A DNA stretch of 59,896 bases from DASZZV01 sp035544835 (GCA_035544835.1 DASZZV010000207.1:1-59896), one strand, 5' to 3'; shown: positions 14,439 through 22,808, counted from the first letter of the stretch. Notes: a model not told the origin generated them from the sequence alone. A program made the numbers and translations.

Positions 14439-15242
14439 CTACTCTCCGCCACCAATGGTTCGGCGGAGGAAGCTGGTCATGATCGGGAAGACATCCCTTC
14501 CGGCCGCATTGAAAATCCGGTCCGCGTGGTAGTTCCCCGGGATGTCGATGATGTGCAGCTCTTTGGGTTCGTTGGCCTTCTCATACAGCTCCATGGAGTG
14601 GGCATGATCGATCAACCAGTCATTCTTCAGGTGGATCAGAGCGACCGGCGCTTGTACGCGTGCGATGTCTTCGGCAGCATCGCGAACGCCGGCCCGGAAG
14701 CGCCACTCGAAGCGGGGTCGATGATGAAGCGCCTGGCCCAGCGCGATGTGCCGATGCATCGTCAGGGGATTGAGGCGCGGAATCACCCGCCGGAAATTCG
14801 CGACCGGTGAGATCAGCAGCAGAGAGGCGATCGGCAGGTCGTGAATCGCCGCGCAGGAAATCGCGATTGCTCCTCCCGCCGAGAATCCCATCAGAGTCAA
14901 TCGTGTCGCGCCCGTTCGCTCCAGGACGTCGCGTGCCACCGCCGCCACGTCGTGATGCTCGTCGCGGTTGAAACCAAATACGCCCTCGCTGGTGCCATGT
15001 CCTCGCGGGTCCAGGATCGCGGCGCGTAATCCCATCCCGCATAGGAAGGCGCCGAGCCGCCGCATCGATCCGTACTCCCGGGTTCGCCAGAACCCCGGTA
15101 CGACGAGAACTGGATTGGTAGACGACGTCTCGTAAAGGTCGTAATCGATCCGGCTTCCGTCGAAGGAACGGACCGAGCAGCACTGTGCAGAAGCCGCTTG
15201 TCGCCGCTCTGTTTTCGCTATATTTCTTGACAAATGGCGCAT
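14439..15242 (-). CDS. Alpha/beta hydrolase
   Basis: 267 residues from the ATG at 15242 (MRHLSRNIAKTERRQ) with TAGGAATC ahead; an in-frame extension to 15470 lacks a ribosome site. The fold shows LVVPGFWRTREYGSMRRLGA (oxyanion loop), the nucleophile elbow GFSAGG, an Asp in HLKNDWLID and a His in GNYHADRIF. That is a complete Ser-Asp-His triad. No signal peptide is seen. It resembles the esterase/thioesterase-like COG1073/COG2267 hydrolases; the substrate cannot be named. Confidence 0.85.
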   Translation of the reverse strand: MRHLSRNIAKTERRQAASAQCCSVRSFDGSRIDYDLYETSSTNPVLVVPGFWRTREYGSMRRLGAFLCGMGLRAAILDPRGHGTSEGVFGFNRDEHHDVAAVARDVLERTGATRLTLMGFSAGGAIAISCAAIHDLPIASLLLISPVANFRRVIPRLNPLTMHRHIALGQALHHRPRFEWRFRAGVRDAAEDIARVQAPVALIHLKNDWLIDHAHSMELYEKANEPKELHIIDIPGNYHADRIFNAAGRDVFPIMTSFLRRTIGGGE

Positions 15243-15470
15243 GATTCCTAATATATAGCCCGGTACCGGTGCGTGAAGTGTGCCCGGACCAGCCCCCGAT
15301 CGAATGATATTCCTGCTGCGGATTCGCGCGGCATGTAAGTTACCCCCATTCAAAAATCTGGAAGCGAAAGTAGGTGATAGGGCAAACCAGTAACCGTGAT
15401 TCCGCTTAAAAGTAACCCGAGTTGTCTGATGAAGTTGAAAACAAAAACTAAAAAAATTGGAGATACACAA

Positions 15471-15791
15471 ATGAAGAAGTCACTGGTTCTGGTTCTGGTC
15501 GCCGTTTTCGCACTGTCGATGTTCGCCGTTGGTTGTAAGAAGGAAGAGAACAACACCACCGAGACGGCCGTCACGACCGACACGATGAGCTCCTCCAGCG
15601 GCACCACCGACACCGCTTCGACCAGCATGAGCACCGACACCACCGCCACCAACACCACCACGATGAGCATGGGCACCGACACGTCCATGACGTCCTCGCA
15701 GACGACGATGACCACGGGCACCACGGGCACCATGGCCACCGACACGATGACCACCACCGCTGGCACCACGGCGACCCCCAAAAAGAAATAG
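15471..15791 (+). CDS. Ser/Thr/Met-rich lipoprotein, first of a tandem pair
   Basis: 106 residues from ATG 15471, after GGAGATACACAA. MKKSLVLVLVAVFALSMFAV-GC is a lipoprotein signal with the lipidated Cys followed by KKE. The rest is disordered and made almost entirely of T, S, M, D and G (TMSSSSGTTDTASTSM-type runs), ending TPKKK. A terminator follows. It is 45-60% similar in plan to the next gene, so the two are tandem paralogues. Function unknown; an envelope-surface or metal-handling role (the Met content) is speculation. Confidence 0.7.
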   Translation: MKKSLVLVLVAVFALSMFAVGCKKEENNTTETAVTTDTMSSSSGTTDTASTSMSTDTTATNTTTMSMGTDTSMTSSQTTMTTGTTGTMATDTMTTTAGTTATPKKK

Positions 15792-15816
15792 TTTCCAGAC
15801 GAATCCGTTTTCATGG

Positions 15817-15848
15817 AGCGCCCCGCTTCGGCGGGGCGCTTTGTGTTT
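15817..15848 (+). terminator. Rho-independent terminator
   Basis: AGCGCCCCGC (15817-15826), a TTCG tetraloop and GCGGGGCGCT (15831-15840), followed by TTGTGTTTGT. The first lipoprotein gene is thus a separate transcript from the second. Confidence 0.8.
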
Positions 15849-15980
15849 GTGGCATCTTCGTTGCTTCGTAGTTACACCCGGGGAGATGCCAAACCGCGCG
15901 GAAGCGTCCGTGGGTTCGCTCTCAGACGACAAGGCCTTCATCGGACAGAGCAATCAACTTAACAAAAAGGGGAGTTTTCA

Positions 15981-16283
15981 ATGAATAAGAAGTCATTCGT
16001 CCTGGTACTGATCGCTGTTTTCGCGCTTTCCCTCTTCGCGGTCGCCTGCAAGAAGGAAACGAACAATGTTGAGACCGGCACAGTCACCGATATCGGAAGC
16101 AGTAGCACCAGCGGCTCCGCGACCGGCAACACCGACACGAGGTCGTACTCCGGAACCTCCTCATCGTCGACCGGCATGAGCTCCACGATGAGCACCGACA
16201 CGAGCATGACCAGCGGAACGGGCATGACCGACACGAGCATGACCAGCACCACCATGTCCACCAGCACCACCGCAACGAAGTAA
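15981..16283 (+). CDS. Ser/Thr/Met-rich lipoprotein, second of a tandem pair
   Basis: 100 residues (MNKKSFVLVLIAVFALSLFA-VAC) with the same signal, the same KKE after the lipidated Cys and a tail of S, T, G, M and D (MSTDTSMTSGTGMTDTSMTS). AAAAAGGGGAG lies 9 bases before the ATG. Its own terminator follows at 16307. Duplication of the signal region with freely varying tails points to selection on composition rather than on sequence. Confidence 0.7.
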   Translation: MNKKSFVLVLIAVFALSLFAVACKKETNNVETGTVTDIGSSSTSGSATGNTDTRSYSGTSSSSTGMSSTMSTDTSMTSGTGMTDTSMTSTTMSTSTTATK

Positions 16284-16306
16284 CGATCGCTCGAAACGAG
16301 ATTGCT

Positions 16307-16338
16307 GCGCCTCGGGGGTTACTCCGAGGCGCTTTTTT
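16307..16338 (+). terminator. Rho-independent terminator overlapping the coaE 3' end
   Basis: GCGCCTCGG (16307-16315) pairs with CCGAGGCGC (16324-16332), then TTTTTT. It terminates plus-strand transcription from the lipoprotein gene; the coaE stop codon of the opposite strand lies in its loop. Confidence 0.8.
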
Positions 16339-16954
16339 CTGTCCCGTGCGCTGCGAGCTCAGCTACCAGAGTGGCGTAGAGCTGCTCAACCTGTTGCCGA
16401 GTCTCATCGGGGTTACCGCTGTTCTCGACCACGTAATCTGCCGCAGAGAGTCGCTGCTCGCGGTTGAGCTGTCGGCTCATTCGCAACTCCACCTCTTCAC
16501 GTTTCATCCCTCTGGCGACGCCTCGCTGGACCTGTATTTCCGGTGGAACGTCAACGACGACGATACGATCGAATCGCTCTCTACCCCCGGACTCCAGGAG
16601 AAGCGTCGCCTCCACTATGGCGATTGAATCGTCTGGCTCTCGCTCTTTCTCCTGCAACAGCTTCTGCTGCTCGGCGATCACCAGAGGGTGAATGAGCGCA
16701 TTGAGTCGGTTCGCTCCCTCAGGAGTGGCGAGGGCGATCCGCGACAAGGCGGCACGATCGATCTGGCCATTCTCTGCCAGGACAGCCCCTCCATAGTTCT
16801 GAACGATCACTGCGTAGCCGGCCTTTCCCTGCCGGTAGAGCTGTCGCACCAGATCATCGGCGTCGATCACTGATGCACCCTCAGCGGCAAACATTCGAGC
16901 CACGGTCGATTTTCCCGATGCGATTCCGCCGGTAAGTCCGACCTTCAGAATCAA
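16319..16954 (-). CDS. coaE: Dephospho-CoA kinase
   Basis: 211 residues from a TTG at 16954 that overlaps the folD stop (TTGA), so it is translationally coupled; the longer frame to 17044 would lie inside folD and is rejected. The P-loop GLTGGIASGKST is at the N-terminus. The CoaE hallmarks VIDADDLVRQLY, the ALIHPLV stretch and LLLESGG follow. The enzyme phosphorylates the 3' hydroxyl of dephospho-CoA, the last step of coenzyme A synthesis. Length is normal for the family. Confidence 0.92.
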   Translation of the reverse strand: MILKVGLTGGIASGKSTVARMFAAEGASVIDADDLVRQLYRQGKAGYAVIVQNYGGAVLAENGQIDRAALSRIALATPEGANRLNALIHPLVIAEQQKLLQEKEREPDDSIAIVEATLLLESGGRERFDRIVVVDVPPEIQVQRGVARGMKREEVELRMSRQLNREQRLSAADYVVENSGNPDETRQQVEQLYATLVAELAAHGTEKSASE

Positions 16955-17865
16955 CCTCGACGCTCCTCGGCCGACTGCACGGTATTGGCCATCAACATGG
17001 CGATCGTCATCGGCCCGACTCCGAAGGGAACCGGTGTGATCCACGAGGCGACTTCGCGGGCTCCGTGGTACTCGACATCGCCGACCACGGCGAAGCCTTT
17101 CGTCTCCAACAGCTCCAGCTTGCGAGGATCCCGGATTCGCGAGGCTTGTGGCGAGTCCTTGTCCACTCGGTTGATGCCGACGTCGATTACGATCGCTCCC
17201 GGTCGGATCATGTCGGCGGTCACCATGCAGGCGCGTCCTGCCGCGGCGACCAGGATCTCCGCTTCGCGCACGATCGCGGCGAGGTCAGTGCTCTTCGAAT
17301 GGGCCAGGGTAACGGTCGCGTCTTTTCGCAGGAGCAGTGCCGCCGCCGGCTTTCCCACGATGTCGCTCCGGCCCACGACCACGGCCCGTTTCCCGCGAAG
17401 GTCTGTTCCGGTCGACTCGATCAACCGGATCACTCCGGCCGGTGTGCAGGGCAGAAGTGATGGACGACCCTGATGAAGTTTTCCAACATTCAGGGGATGG
17501 AACCCGTCGACATCCTTGCGTGGATCGATGGCGTCGAGGATTTCTTTGGCATCGAGATGTGCCGGTAGCGGAAGCTGCAGCAGAATCCCGTCGACGGCAT
17601 CGTCCTGGTTGAGGGACCGAATCTCGGAAAGCAATTCCTGGCGGGAGATCGACGAGGGGAGGTGTTTCTGAATTCCGCGAAGCCCGATCTCTTCGGCTTT
17701 CCTGGCCTTGAGTCGCACGTAGATTTCCGACGCCGGATCGTCACCGACACGAAGGGCCACGAGTCCGGGCGTGATCCCCCGCAAGCGGAGTTGCTCGATT
17801 CTCGGGGCCAACAAGAGGAGAACCTCGTCGGCGACACCGCGGCCGTCGATGATGGCGGCAGTCAT
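16951..17865 (-). CDS. folD: Methylenetetrahydrofolate dehydrogenase/cyclohydrolase
   Basis: 304 residues from ATG 17865. The family signatures are YVRLKARKAEEIGL (catalytic Lys), GILLQLPLPAHL, DVDGFHPLNVGKL and the NADP site VVVGRSDIVGKPAA, ending in PVPFGVGPMTIAML. FolD interconverts 5,10-methylene-, methenyl- and 10-formyl-tetrahydrofolate. The start overlaps the ubiE stop (ATGA) and the stop overlaps coaE, so ubiE-folD-coaE form a tight minus-strand operon. It is fully conserved in length. Confidence 0.95.
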   Translation of the reverse strand: MTAAIIDGRGVADEVLLLLAPRIEQLRLRGITPGLVALRVGDDPASEIYVRLKARKAEEIGLRGIQKHLPSSISRQELLSEIRSLNQDDAVDGILLQLPLPAHLDAKEILDAIDPRKDVDGFHPLNVGKLHQGRPSLLPCTPAGVIRLIESTGTDLRGKRAVVVGRSDIVGKPAAALLLRKDATVTLAHSKSTDLAAIVREAEILVAAAGRACMVTADMIRPGAIVIDVGINRVDKDSPQASRIRDPRKLELLETKGFAVVGDVEYHGAREVASWITPVPFGVGPMTIAMLMANTVQSAEERRG

Positions 17866-18545
17866 GGAGCCACTCCCCGGTAGTAAGTAACGATGCCGCC
17901 GCTGAGCCTCCGGGCTGAGACCTGCTGGTAACCGGAGGCGCTCATCAGGTCGAGAAAAGCGTTTCCGTGAGGGAAGTCGCGCACTGATGCCGGCAGGTAC
18001 TCGTAGGGCGCTCGCGCCCCCGTGATGAACCCTCCGAGTCGGGGGAGGAGATGGCGTGAATAGAGCTGATAGAAGCTGTTGATGATCGGGGCAGGGCGCG
18101 AGAATTCGAGGACCGCACAGACGCCCCCAGGCTTGAGGACTCGGTGCACCTCCCGGAGTCCGGCTGCGGGATCGGCGAAGTTGCGGACTCCGAATGCGAT
18201 CGTGACGGCGTCGAAGCGGCTCGACGGAAAGGGGAGCTGGAGCGCGTCGGCCCCGACCTGGGTGACAGGGAGATTCGCGAGCTTGGCGCGTCCCCGCTCG
18301 AGCATCTCGAAAGTGAAGTCGGCCGATATGACGCGGTGATGGCCGTAACGGACGAGATCGACGGTGAGATCGCCCGTGCCGGCGGCGAGATCGAGGACGA
18401 GACCGGGGCACGAGGCGACAGACGAGGCGACGATTCGCCGCCAGCGTGTGTCGATGCGCATCGACATGACGCGATTGGCGACGTCGTAGCGTGGGGCTAC
18501 CTGGGCGAACATGCGGCGGATGGCGGCCGGGGATTTGTCGATCAC
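17862..18545 (-). CDS. ubiE: Demethylmenaquinone/ubiquinone C-methyltransferase
   Basis: About 227 residues from GTG 18545 (VIDKSPAAIRRMFAQVAPRY-D). Motifs are VLDLAAGTGDLTVDL (AdoMet site I), ADFTFEMLERGRAK, ALQLPFPSSRFDAVTIAFGV and VLKPGGVCAVLEFS. UbiE/MenG adds the ring C-methyl group in quinone synthesis; which quinone cannot be told here. The longer frame from 18641 runs through a palindromic repeat. No Shine-Dalgarno precedes the GTG, but TAGACT lies 8 bases before it, so a leaderless message is possible. Confidence 0.85.
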   Translation of the reverse strand: MIDKSPAAIRRMFAQVAPRYDVANRVMSMRIDTRWRRIVASSVASCPGLVLDLAAGTGDLTVDLVRYGHHRVISADFTFEMLERGRAKLANLPVTQVGADALQLPFPSSRFDAVTIAFGVRNFADPAAGLREVHRVLKPGGVCAVLEFSRPAPIINSFYQLYSRHLLPRLGGFITGARAPYEYLPASVRDFPHGNAFLDLMSASGYQQVSARRLSGGIVTYYRGVAP

Positions 18546-18574
18546 GGGAGGGGAGTCTAAGGCAAGGCAAAGGC

Positions 18575-18665
18575 GAATTGTGAATGTTGAATGTTGAATT
18601 TTGAATTGTGAAACCGCCCTTTTTGCCAATTCAACATTCAAAATTCACAACTCAACATTCAAAAT
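18575..18665. repeat. Heptamer-built inverted repeat (TTGAATG type)
   Basis: The left arm (18575-18610) is made of tandem GAATGTT/GAATTTT-like units. The right arm (18627-18665) carries the complementary AACATTC/AAAATTC units. The 16-base centre holds CCGCCCTTTTTGCC. It is one of at least seven such elements in the core block. Confidence 0.8.
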
Positions 18666-18724
18666 CACCTTTGTCCTACGCGGCGGCTGGGGCGCTTGAA
18701 TGGTTTCCCACGGGAATACAATTC

Positions 18725-18753
18725 TTGACAGGCCCTGTTCCCGATGTTACCTT
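18725..18753 (+). promoter_or_regulatory. Strong sigma-70 promoter of rplM-rpsI
   Basis: A perfect TTGACA (18725-18730) is followed by a 17-base spacer and TACCTT (18748-18753). It would give a leader of about 100 bases before rplM. Confidence 0.6.
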
Positions 18754-18862
18754 TTCAGGCCCTTCAAACGGGCGGTAGTGTGTAGTTTGAATTCGACTCT
18801 CCGCAGCGCCTCCTGACTCGTGCCGGGCATGAGTGGGGGTCTGTGATGTTACAGGACGACAA

Positions 18863-19297
18863 ATGCGTACGTATTTTCCGAAGCAGGGTGACATCAAGCC
18901 GCGTTGGTTTGTAATCGACGCGGAAGGACAGGTTCTCGGCCGTCTTTCAGCGGCTGTGGCCAATATTATCTCGGGGAAGGCCAAGCCGACCTACACCCCG
19001 TTTCTCGACACCGGGGACCACGTCATTGTGATCAATGCCGAGAAGATCGGTCTTACCGGCAAGAAGGAAACCGACAAGATGTATCGGCACCACACCGGTT
19101 ATCCGGGTGGACTCAAAGAGAGTGCAGCGCGCTTTGTCCGCGTTGAAAAGCCGGAGCGGATGATCGAAGAGGCCGTTCAGGGAATGATTCCCAAGAATCG
19201 GCTCGGTCGGAAGATGCTGAAGAAGCTCAAGGTGTACCGCGGCTCCCAGCATCCACACGTGGCACAGCAACCAGAAGAATTCACGATCTCCAGGTAA
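18863..19297 (+). CDS. rplM: 50S ribosomal protein L13
   Basis: 144 residues from ATG 18863 (MRTYFPKQGDIKPRWFVIDA); an in-frame upstream start at 18833 is rejected because the family begins here. Signatures include GQVLGRLSAAVANIISGK, DHVIVINAEKIGLTGKK, MYRHHTGYPGG and a C-terminal LKVYRGSQHPHVAQQPE. L13 is an early-assembly protein of the large subunit. rpsI follows after 24 bases, the usual bacterial pair. Confidence 0.97.
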   Translation: MRTYFPKQGDIKPRWFVIDAEGQVLGRLSAAVANIISGKAKPTYTPFLDTGDHVIVINAEKIGLTGKKETDKMYRHHTGYPGGLKESAARFVRVEKPERMIEEAVQGMIPKNRLGRKMLKKLKVYRGSQHPHVAQQPEEFTISR

Positions 19298-19321
19298 GAG
19301 AGAACAGAAGGGGTTTTCAGA

Positions 19322-19708
19322 GTGGCGGAATACTACGGAACAGGCAGAAGAAAGTCCTCGACGGCGCGGGTTCACCTCCGTCAGGGTACGGGTCAGATCA
19401 CGGTCAATCGGCGCAAGTTCGATGAGTACTTTCCGAACGAAGTGCTCAAGATGATCATCAGGCAGCCGCTTTCGCTCACCGAGACAGGCGATCATTTCGA
19501 TATCGTCATCACGGTCGGTGGCGGTGGTCCGAGCGGACAGGCTGGGGCGATTCGCCACGGTATCTCGCGAGCGCTGCTGACCTACAATGTCGAGCTTCGC
19601 AAGCGGCTCAAGAAGGCTGGTCTCCTCACGCGCGATCCGCGTATGAAGGAGCGCAAGAAGTACGGTCAGAAGGGTGCTCGCGCCCGCTTCCAGTTCTCTA
19701 AGCGCTAG
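19322..19708 (+). CDS. rpsI: 30S ribosomal protein S9
   Basis: 128 residues from a GTG with AAGGGG upstream (MAEYYGTGRRKSSTARVHLR). It contains ITVNRRKFDEYFP, VGGGGPSGQAGAIRHGISRA and the universal C-terminal basic tail GQKGARARFQFSKR, whose last Arg contacts P-site tRNA. It is the second gene of the rplM operon, with a terminator 37 bases after the stop. Confidence 0.97.
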   Translation: MAEYYGTGRRKSSTARVHLRQGTGQITVNRRKFDEYFPNEVLKMIIRQPLSLTETGDHFDIVITVGGGGPSGQAGAIRHGISRALLTYNVELRKRLKKAGLLTRDPRMKERKKYGQKGARARFQFSKR

Positions 19709-19744
19709 TCTCATGTTCCGGTTTCTCTAAGTGTTCAAGTGAAG

Positions 19745-19777
19745 ACAGGAGCTCCCGAGCGGGCTCCTGTTTTTTTG
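19745..19777 (+). terminator. Rho-independent terminator after rpsI
   Basis: ACAGGAGC (19745-19752) pairs with GCTCCTGT (19763-19770), then a run of seven T. It separates rplM-rpsI from rpsB. The 19780-19860 gap after it holds CGATTG-type repeats loosely like the heptamer family. Confidence 0.85.
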
Positions 19778-19880
19778 TTTGGGTTGTGCGATTGTCCGAT
19801 TGCTCGATCGCACGATTTCATGGAGTCCAATACGCGCAATCGCGCACAGAAGTCCGTGACGTAACTACAAGGAGGTTCAT

Positions 19881-20660
19881 TTGGCAGTCTCTATTACGAT
19901 GAAAGAGCTTTTGGAAGCTGGCGTTCACTTCGGTCATCAGACCAAGCGCTGGAATCCGAAGATGAAGAAGTACATCTTCGGCAAGCGCAATGGGATCTAC
20001 ATCATTGACCTGCAGAAGACGCTCAAGCTCTTTAAGGAAGCCTCCGCCTTTATCACCGAGCTGGCCTCCAACGGCAAGCGCATCCTCTTCGTCGGTACGA
20101 AGAGACAGGCCCAGGATGCCATTCTTGAAGAAGCAAACCGCTGCGGCATGTTCTATGTGAACAACCGCTGGCTTGGTGGAACCCTCACCAACTTTACGAC
20201 CGTCCGTAAGTCGATCGAGCGCCTCAAGGAGCTGGAGAGAGCTCTGGCCGACACCGAGAAAGAGATGTCCAAGAAGGAGCGCGCGGCCATGGATCATGAG
20301 CGCGAGAAGCTCCAGAAGAATCTCATCGGAATCCGTGAGATGGACGCCCTGCCTGATGCGCTCTTCGTGATCGACCCGAAGAAAGAGCACATCGCCGTCA
20401 TGGAAGCGCACAAGCTCGGTATTCCGGTCGTTGGAATCGTCGACACGAACTGCGATCCGGAGATGATCGACTACGTCATCCCAGGAAACGACGACGCGAT
20501 TCGCGCCATCAGGCTCTTCACGCAGAAGACTGCCGACTCCGTGCTCGAGGGCTACAACATGGCCGAAGAGACGTTCATCGGAGCGGAAGACAAGCCGGAA
20601 ATGGCCACGCCCGCTCCCGCTGCCGCTGCACCTGAGCCCGTCGCCGTTCCTGTTTCCTAG
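19881..20660 (+). CDS. rpsB: 30S ribosomal protein S2
   Basis: 259 residues from TTG 19881 with AAGGAGGT 6-7 bases upstream. Typical blocks are MKELLEAGVHFGHQTKRWNP, KYIFGKRNGIYIIDLQKT, NNRWLGGTLTNF and GIPVVGIVDTNCDPEMIDYV-IPGNDDA. The C-terminus adds a Pro/Ala-rich tail of about 25 residues (ATPAPAAAAPEP) of the kind seen in several phyla. It heads the rpsB-tsf unit; a palindrome lies between the two genes. Confidence 0.97.
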   Translation: MAVSITMKELLEAGVHFGHQTKRWNPKMKKYIFGKRNGIYIIDLQKTLKLFKEASAFITELASNGKRILFVGTKRQAQDAILEEANRCGMFYVNNRWLGGTLTNFTTVRKSIERLKELERALADTEKEMSKKERAAMDHEREKLQKNLIGIREMDALPDALFVIDPKKEHIAVMEAHKLGIPVVGIVDTNCDPEMIDYVIPGNDDAIRAIRLFTQKTADSVLEGYNMAEETFIGAEDKPEMATPAPAAAAPEPVAVPVS

Positions 20661-20675
20661 CCGTCGCGCAGCATT

Positions 20676-20763
20676 GTCATCCTGAGCGAAGCGAAGGATC
20701 TTCGGTGACATGGCAGGATCTCGCCGTGTCACCAGAGATCCTTCGCTCGACGCTCAGGATGAC
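20676..20763. repeat. GTCATCCTGAG-type hairpin, copy 1
   Basis: Arms GTCATCCTGAGCGAAGCGAA (20676 on, 26 bases) and the reverse complement ending at 20763, with GGTGACA/TGTCACC as an inner pair. It lies between rpsB and tsf. The same arms occur at 32508, 33540, 36001 and 40641. Confidence 0.9.
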
Positions 20764-20831
20764 AACTCTCTCGATTCTTCCGTACTGCGCTCGCGTGGCG
20801 CGGCCCGAAATTCTCAACCTGGAGTACTGAT

Positions 20832-21770
20832 ATGGCTCAAATTACAGCCGCTCTCGTAAAAGAGCTCCGCGAAAAAACCGGAGCTGGAATGATGGAATGC
20901 AAGTCGGCGCTCACCGAGGCCAATGGTGATGTCGAAGAAGGGGTGAAGGTCCTCCGCAAGAAGGGACTCGCCGCCGCAGGAAAAAAGGCCGGCCGCATTA
21001 CCTCGGAAGGCCTCGTGCAGGCTCATGTCGATGGCACCAGAGCCGTTCTGATCGAGGTCAACTGCGAGACCGACTTCGTCGCCAAGACCGACGAGTTTCG
21101 CGACATGGTCAAACAGATCGGCCAGATCGTCATGGACTCGAAAGTGGAGACAGTCGATGAACTGCTGAAGCTCGACTGGCCAGGTGACGCCGAGGGACAT
21201 ACCGTCGCTCAGGTCGTCTCGCAGAAGATCGCCAAGACCGGCGAGAACATGAGTGTGCGCCGCTTCGTCCGCTATGACGGCGGTCCTGCTCATCACGGTA
21301 TGGGAAGCTACGTGCACGGCAATGGCCGCATCGGCGTGCTAGTCGAAGTCAGTAATGACAGCGTCGACGCCCGCGTCGTGGCCGGCGAGATCGCCCGCGA
21401 CGTCGCCATGCATGTTGCTGCCGCCGAGCCGCGCTTTGTCAAGCGCGACGAGGTCACCGAGAACGATCTGAACACCGAGAAAGAAATCGCCCGCGATCAG
21501 GCCATCAAGTCCGGCAAGCCCGAGGCTGTGGTCGAGAAGATCGTCGCCGGCAAGATGGAGAAGTACTACGGCGAGGCCGTGCTCCTCGAGCAGCCCTACG
21601 TTCGCGACGACAAGACCACCATCACCCAGCTGCTGAAGACCCGCGGGACGGCAGCGAAGGCAAACTTCGACGTGGTCCGTTTCACCCGCTACAAGCTCGG
21701 TGAGGGCATCGAGAAGCCCCAGGGACCCGACTTCGCAACGGAAGTCATGGCCCAGGCAGGATTGAAGTAA
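20832..21770 (+). CDS. tsf: Elongation factor Ts
   Basis: 312 residues. It begins MAQITAALVKELREKTGAGM, with MECKSALTEANGDVEEGVKVL, the TDFVAKTDEF motif that contacts EF-Tu and repeated core half-domains (GRIGVLVEVS, ARDVAMHVAA). EF-Ts is the GDP/GTP exchange factor for EF-Tu. Length is typical of the longer EF-Ts forms. It would normally be followed by pyrH; here about 1.8 kb of accessory sequence intervenes. Confidence 0.96.
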   Translation: MAQITAALVKELREKTGAGMMECKSALTEANGDVEEGVKVLRKKGLAAAGKKAGRITSEGLVQAHVDGTRAVLIEVNCETDFVAKTDEFRDMVKQIGQIVMDSKVETVDELLKLDWPGDAEGHTVAQVVSQKIAKTGENMSVRRFVRYDGGPAHHGMGSYVHGNGRIGVLVEVSNDSVDARVVAGEIARDVAMHVAAAEPRFVKRDEVTENDLNTEKEIARDQAIKSGKPEAVVEKIVAGKMEKYYGEAVLLEQPYVRDDKTTITQLLKTRGTAAKANFDVVRFTRYKLGEGIEKPQGPDFATEVMAQAGLK

Positions 21771-21828
21771 GGATTCAGCACCGAAAGGTTCATGGGAAGG
21801 GCTGGGGGAGCCACTGTCCCACGCGCCA

Positions 21829-21855
21829 ACAAAAAAGGGCGGCTCAAGACCGCCC
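21829..21855 (-). terminator. Minus-strand intrinsic terminator
   Basis: Read on the minus strand: GGGCGG, a 7-base loop, CCGCCC, then TTTTTTG. No intact minus-strand gene precedes it, only the remnant at 21844-21966. Confidence 0.6.
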
Positions 21856-21966
21856 CCGCCTGGATTCTAGAAGCAACCGAAGGTCACGGCGCAGACCGGC
21901 CTCATTCTTGACCTGCCAAAACACTCGCGCATCCTGAGCCGTTTCCAAATAGAGCAAGAGGGTGTG
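21844..21966 (-). pseudogene. C-terminal remnant of an unidentified gene
   Basis: Forty codons on the minus strand without a start (LLLYLETAQDARVFWQVKNE, AGLRRDLRLLLESRRGRS) end in the loop of a minus-strand terminator. Composition and the terminator suggest the 3' end of a gene whose front was lost when the accessory insertion formed. I cannot name the family. Confidence 0.3.
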
Positions 21967-22062
21967 CTACGCGAAAATTGATGTTTCTGCAGAATGTGTT
22001 TGTCGTCTGTTTATTGCTAGGCTTTGCGGCTCCGTCGCGAAGTTTCGCGAGGGTTTGTCATT

Positions 22063-22103
22063 ACACTCGCTTTGTGGATTCCTACTCGACCGTCCTGAGC
22101 GAG
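22063..22103 (+). repeat. 41-bp direct repeat, truncated copy of the nucleotidyltransferase 5' end
   Basis: Matches 22798-22838 with three or four mismatches. Both start ACACTCGC and contain a GTG reading VDSYSTVLSE here and MDFYSTVLRE in the intact gene. Here a stop follows after two more codons. The pair brackets the yceI gene. The rest of the 21967-22139 gap shows only a TCGCGAAGTTTCGCGA palindrome. Confidence 0.7.
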
Positions 22104-22139
22104 GGTTAGGCCGACAGGGAGAATGGGAGGATAGACACC

Positions 22140-22691
22140 ATGGCTCGATGGTCACTGGAACCTGGACACACCGCTGCCGAGTTCTGCGTCAGGCACATGA
22201 TGGTCACCCATGTGCGAGGCCATTTCAAGAACGTGCACGGCAGTCTGGAGTTTGATCCGGGTCAGCCGGAGGCGTCCCGGGTCGAGGCCACGATCGACAC
22301 CCCAGGTCTGTGGAGCGGAGAGCCGGGTCGCGATGTCCACCTCCGCGGCCCCGACTTCCTCGACGTCGAGCACTTCCCGGAAATAACCTTCACGAGCCGC
22401 GCAGTGCATCTGATGAGTCCGAATGAGGCGGTTGTCACTGGCGCTCTAACAATCCGAGGGGTCACCAAGGTTGTCGGGCTGGACGTCCACTACTTGGGGC
22501 AGTGGGAAACTCCGTGGTGGGAGGACGGGGTCGACAAGGGTCCCAAGACCCGGGCAGGCTTTGTGGCTACGGCCCGCATAGACCGTCGCGACTTCGGCGT
22601 AAGTTGGAACAGCCCGCTCGCGCGGGGTGGCATTGTTGTCGGCCACCAAGTCCTCATCACGATCGACGCGGAAGCGATTCTTGAATCGTAG
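22140..22691 (+). CDS. YceI-family protein
   Basis: 183 residues (MARWSLEPGHTAAEFCVRHM). The YceI lipocalin-like barrel is indicated by TAAEFCVRHMMVTHVRGHF, VEATIDTPGL, FLDVEHFPEITFTSR and GALTIRGVTKVVGLDVHYLG. Members bind polyisoprenoids or amphiphiles and are often periplasmic, but no signal peptide is seen here. The gene sits between direct repeats of a neighbouring gene and interrupts the conserved tsf-pyrH order, so it is probably an acquired cassette. GGGAGGATAG precedes the ATG. Confidence 0.85.
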   Translation: MARWSLEPGHTAAEFCVRHMMVTHVRGHFKNVHGSLEFDPGQPEASRVEATIDTPGLWSGEPGRDVHLRGPDFLDVEHFPEITFTSRAVHLMSPNEAVVTGALTIRGVTKVVGLDVHYLGQWETPWWEDGVDKGPKTRAGFVATARIDRRDFGVSWNSPLARGGIVVGHQVLITIDAEAILES

Positions 22692-22808
22692 AGCGGCCCA
22701 ACAAAGGGATGGAGCAGGCGAGGGGCGTGCTGGCGGAGACGCTGGCGCCGATCAATACGGGGCTGGGCCTTCGTTGTTCGATTCCACGCCGCGGCATACA
22801 CTCGCCTT

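Noticed and set aside
15350..15953. Valine-rich minus-strand frame (VVVVIVVS-like) that looks like a membrane protein
   Set aside because: It is the complement of the ACC/ATG-rich codons of the Ser/Thr/Met lipoprotein; the plus strand has a signal peptide and lipobox and fits better.
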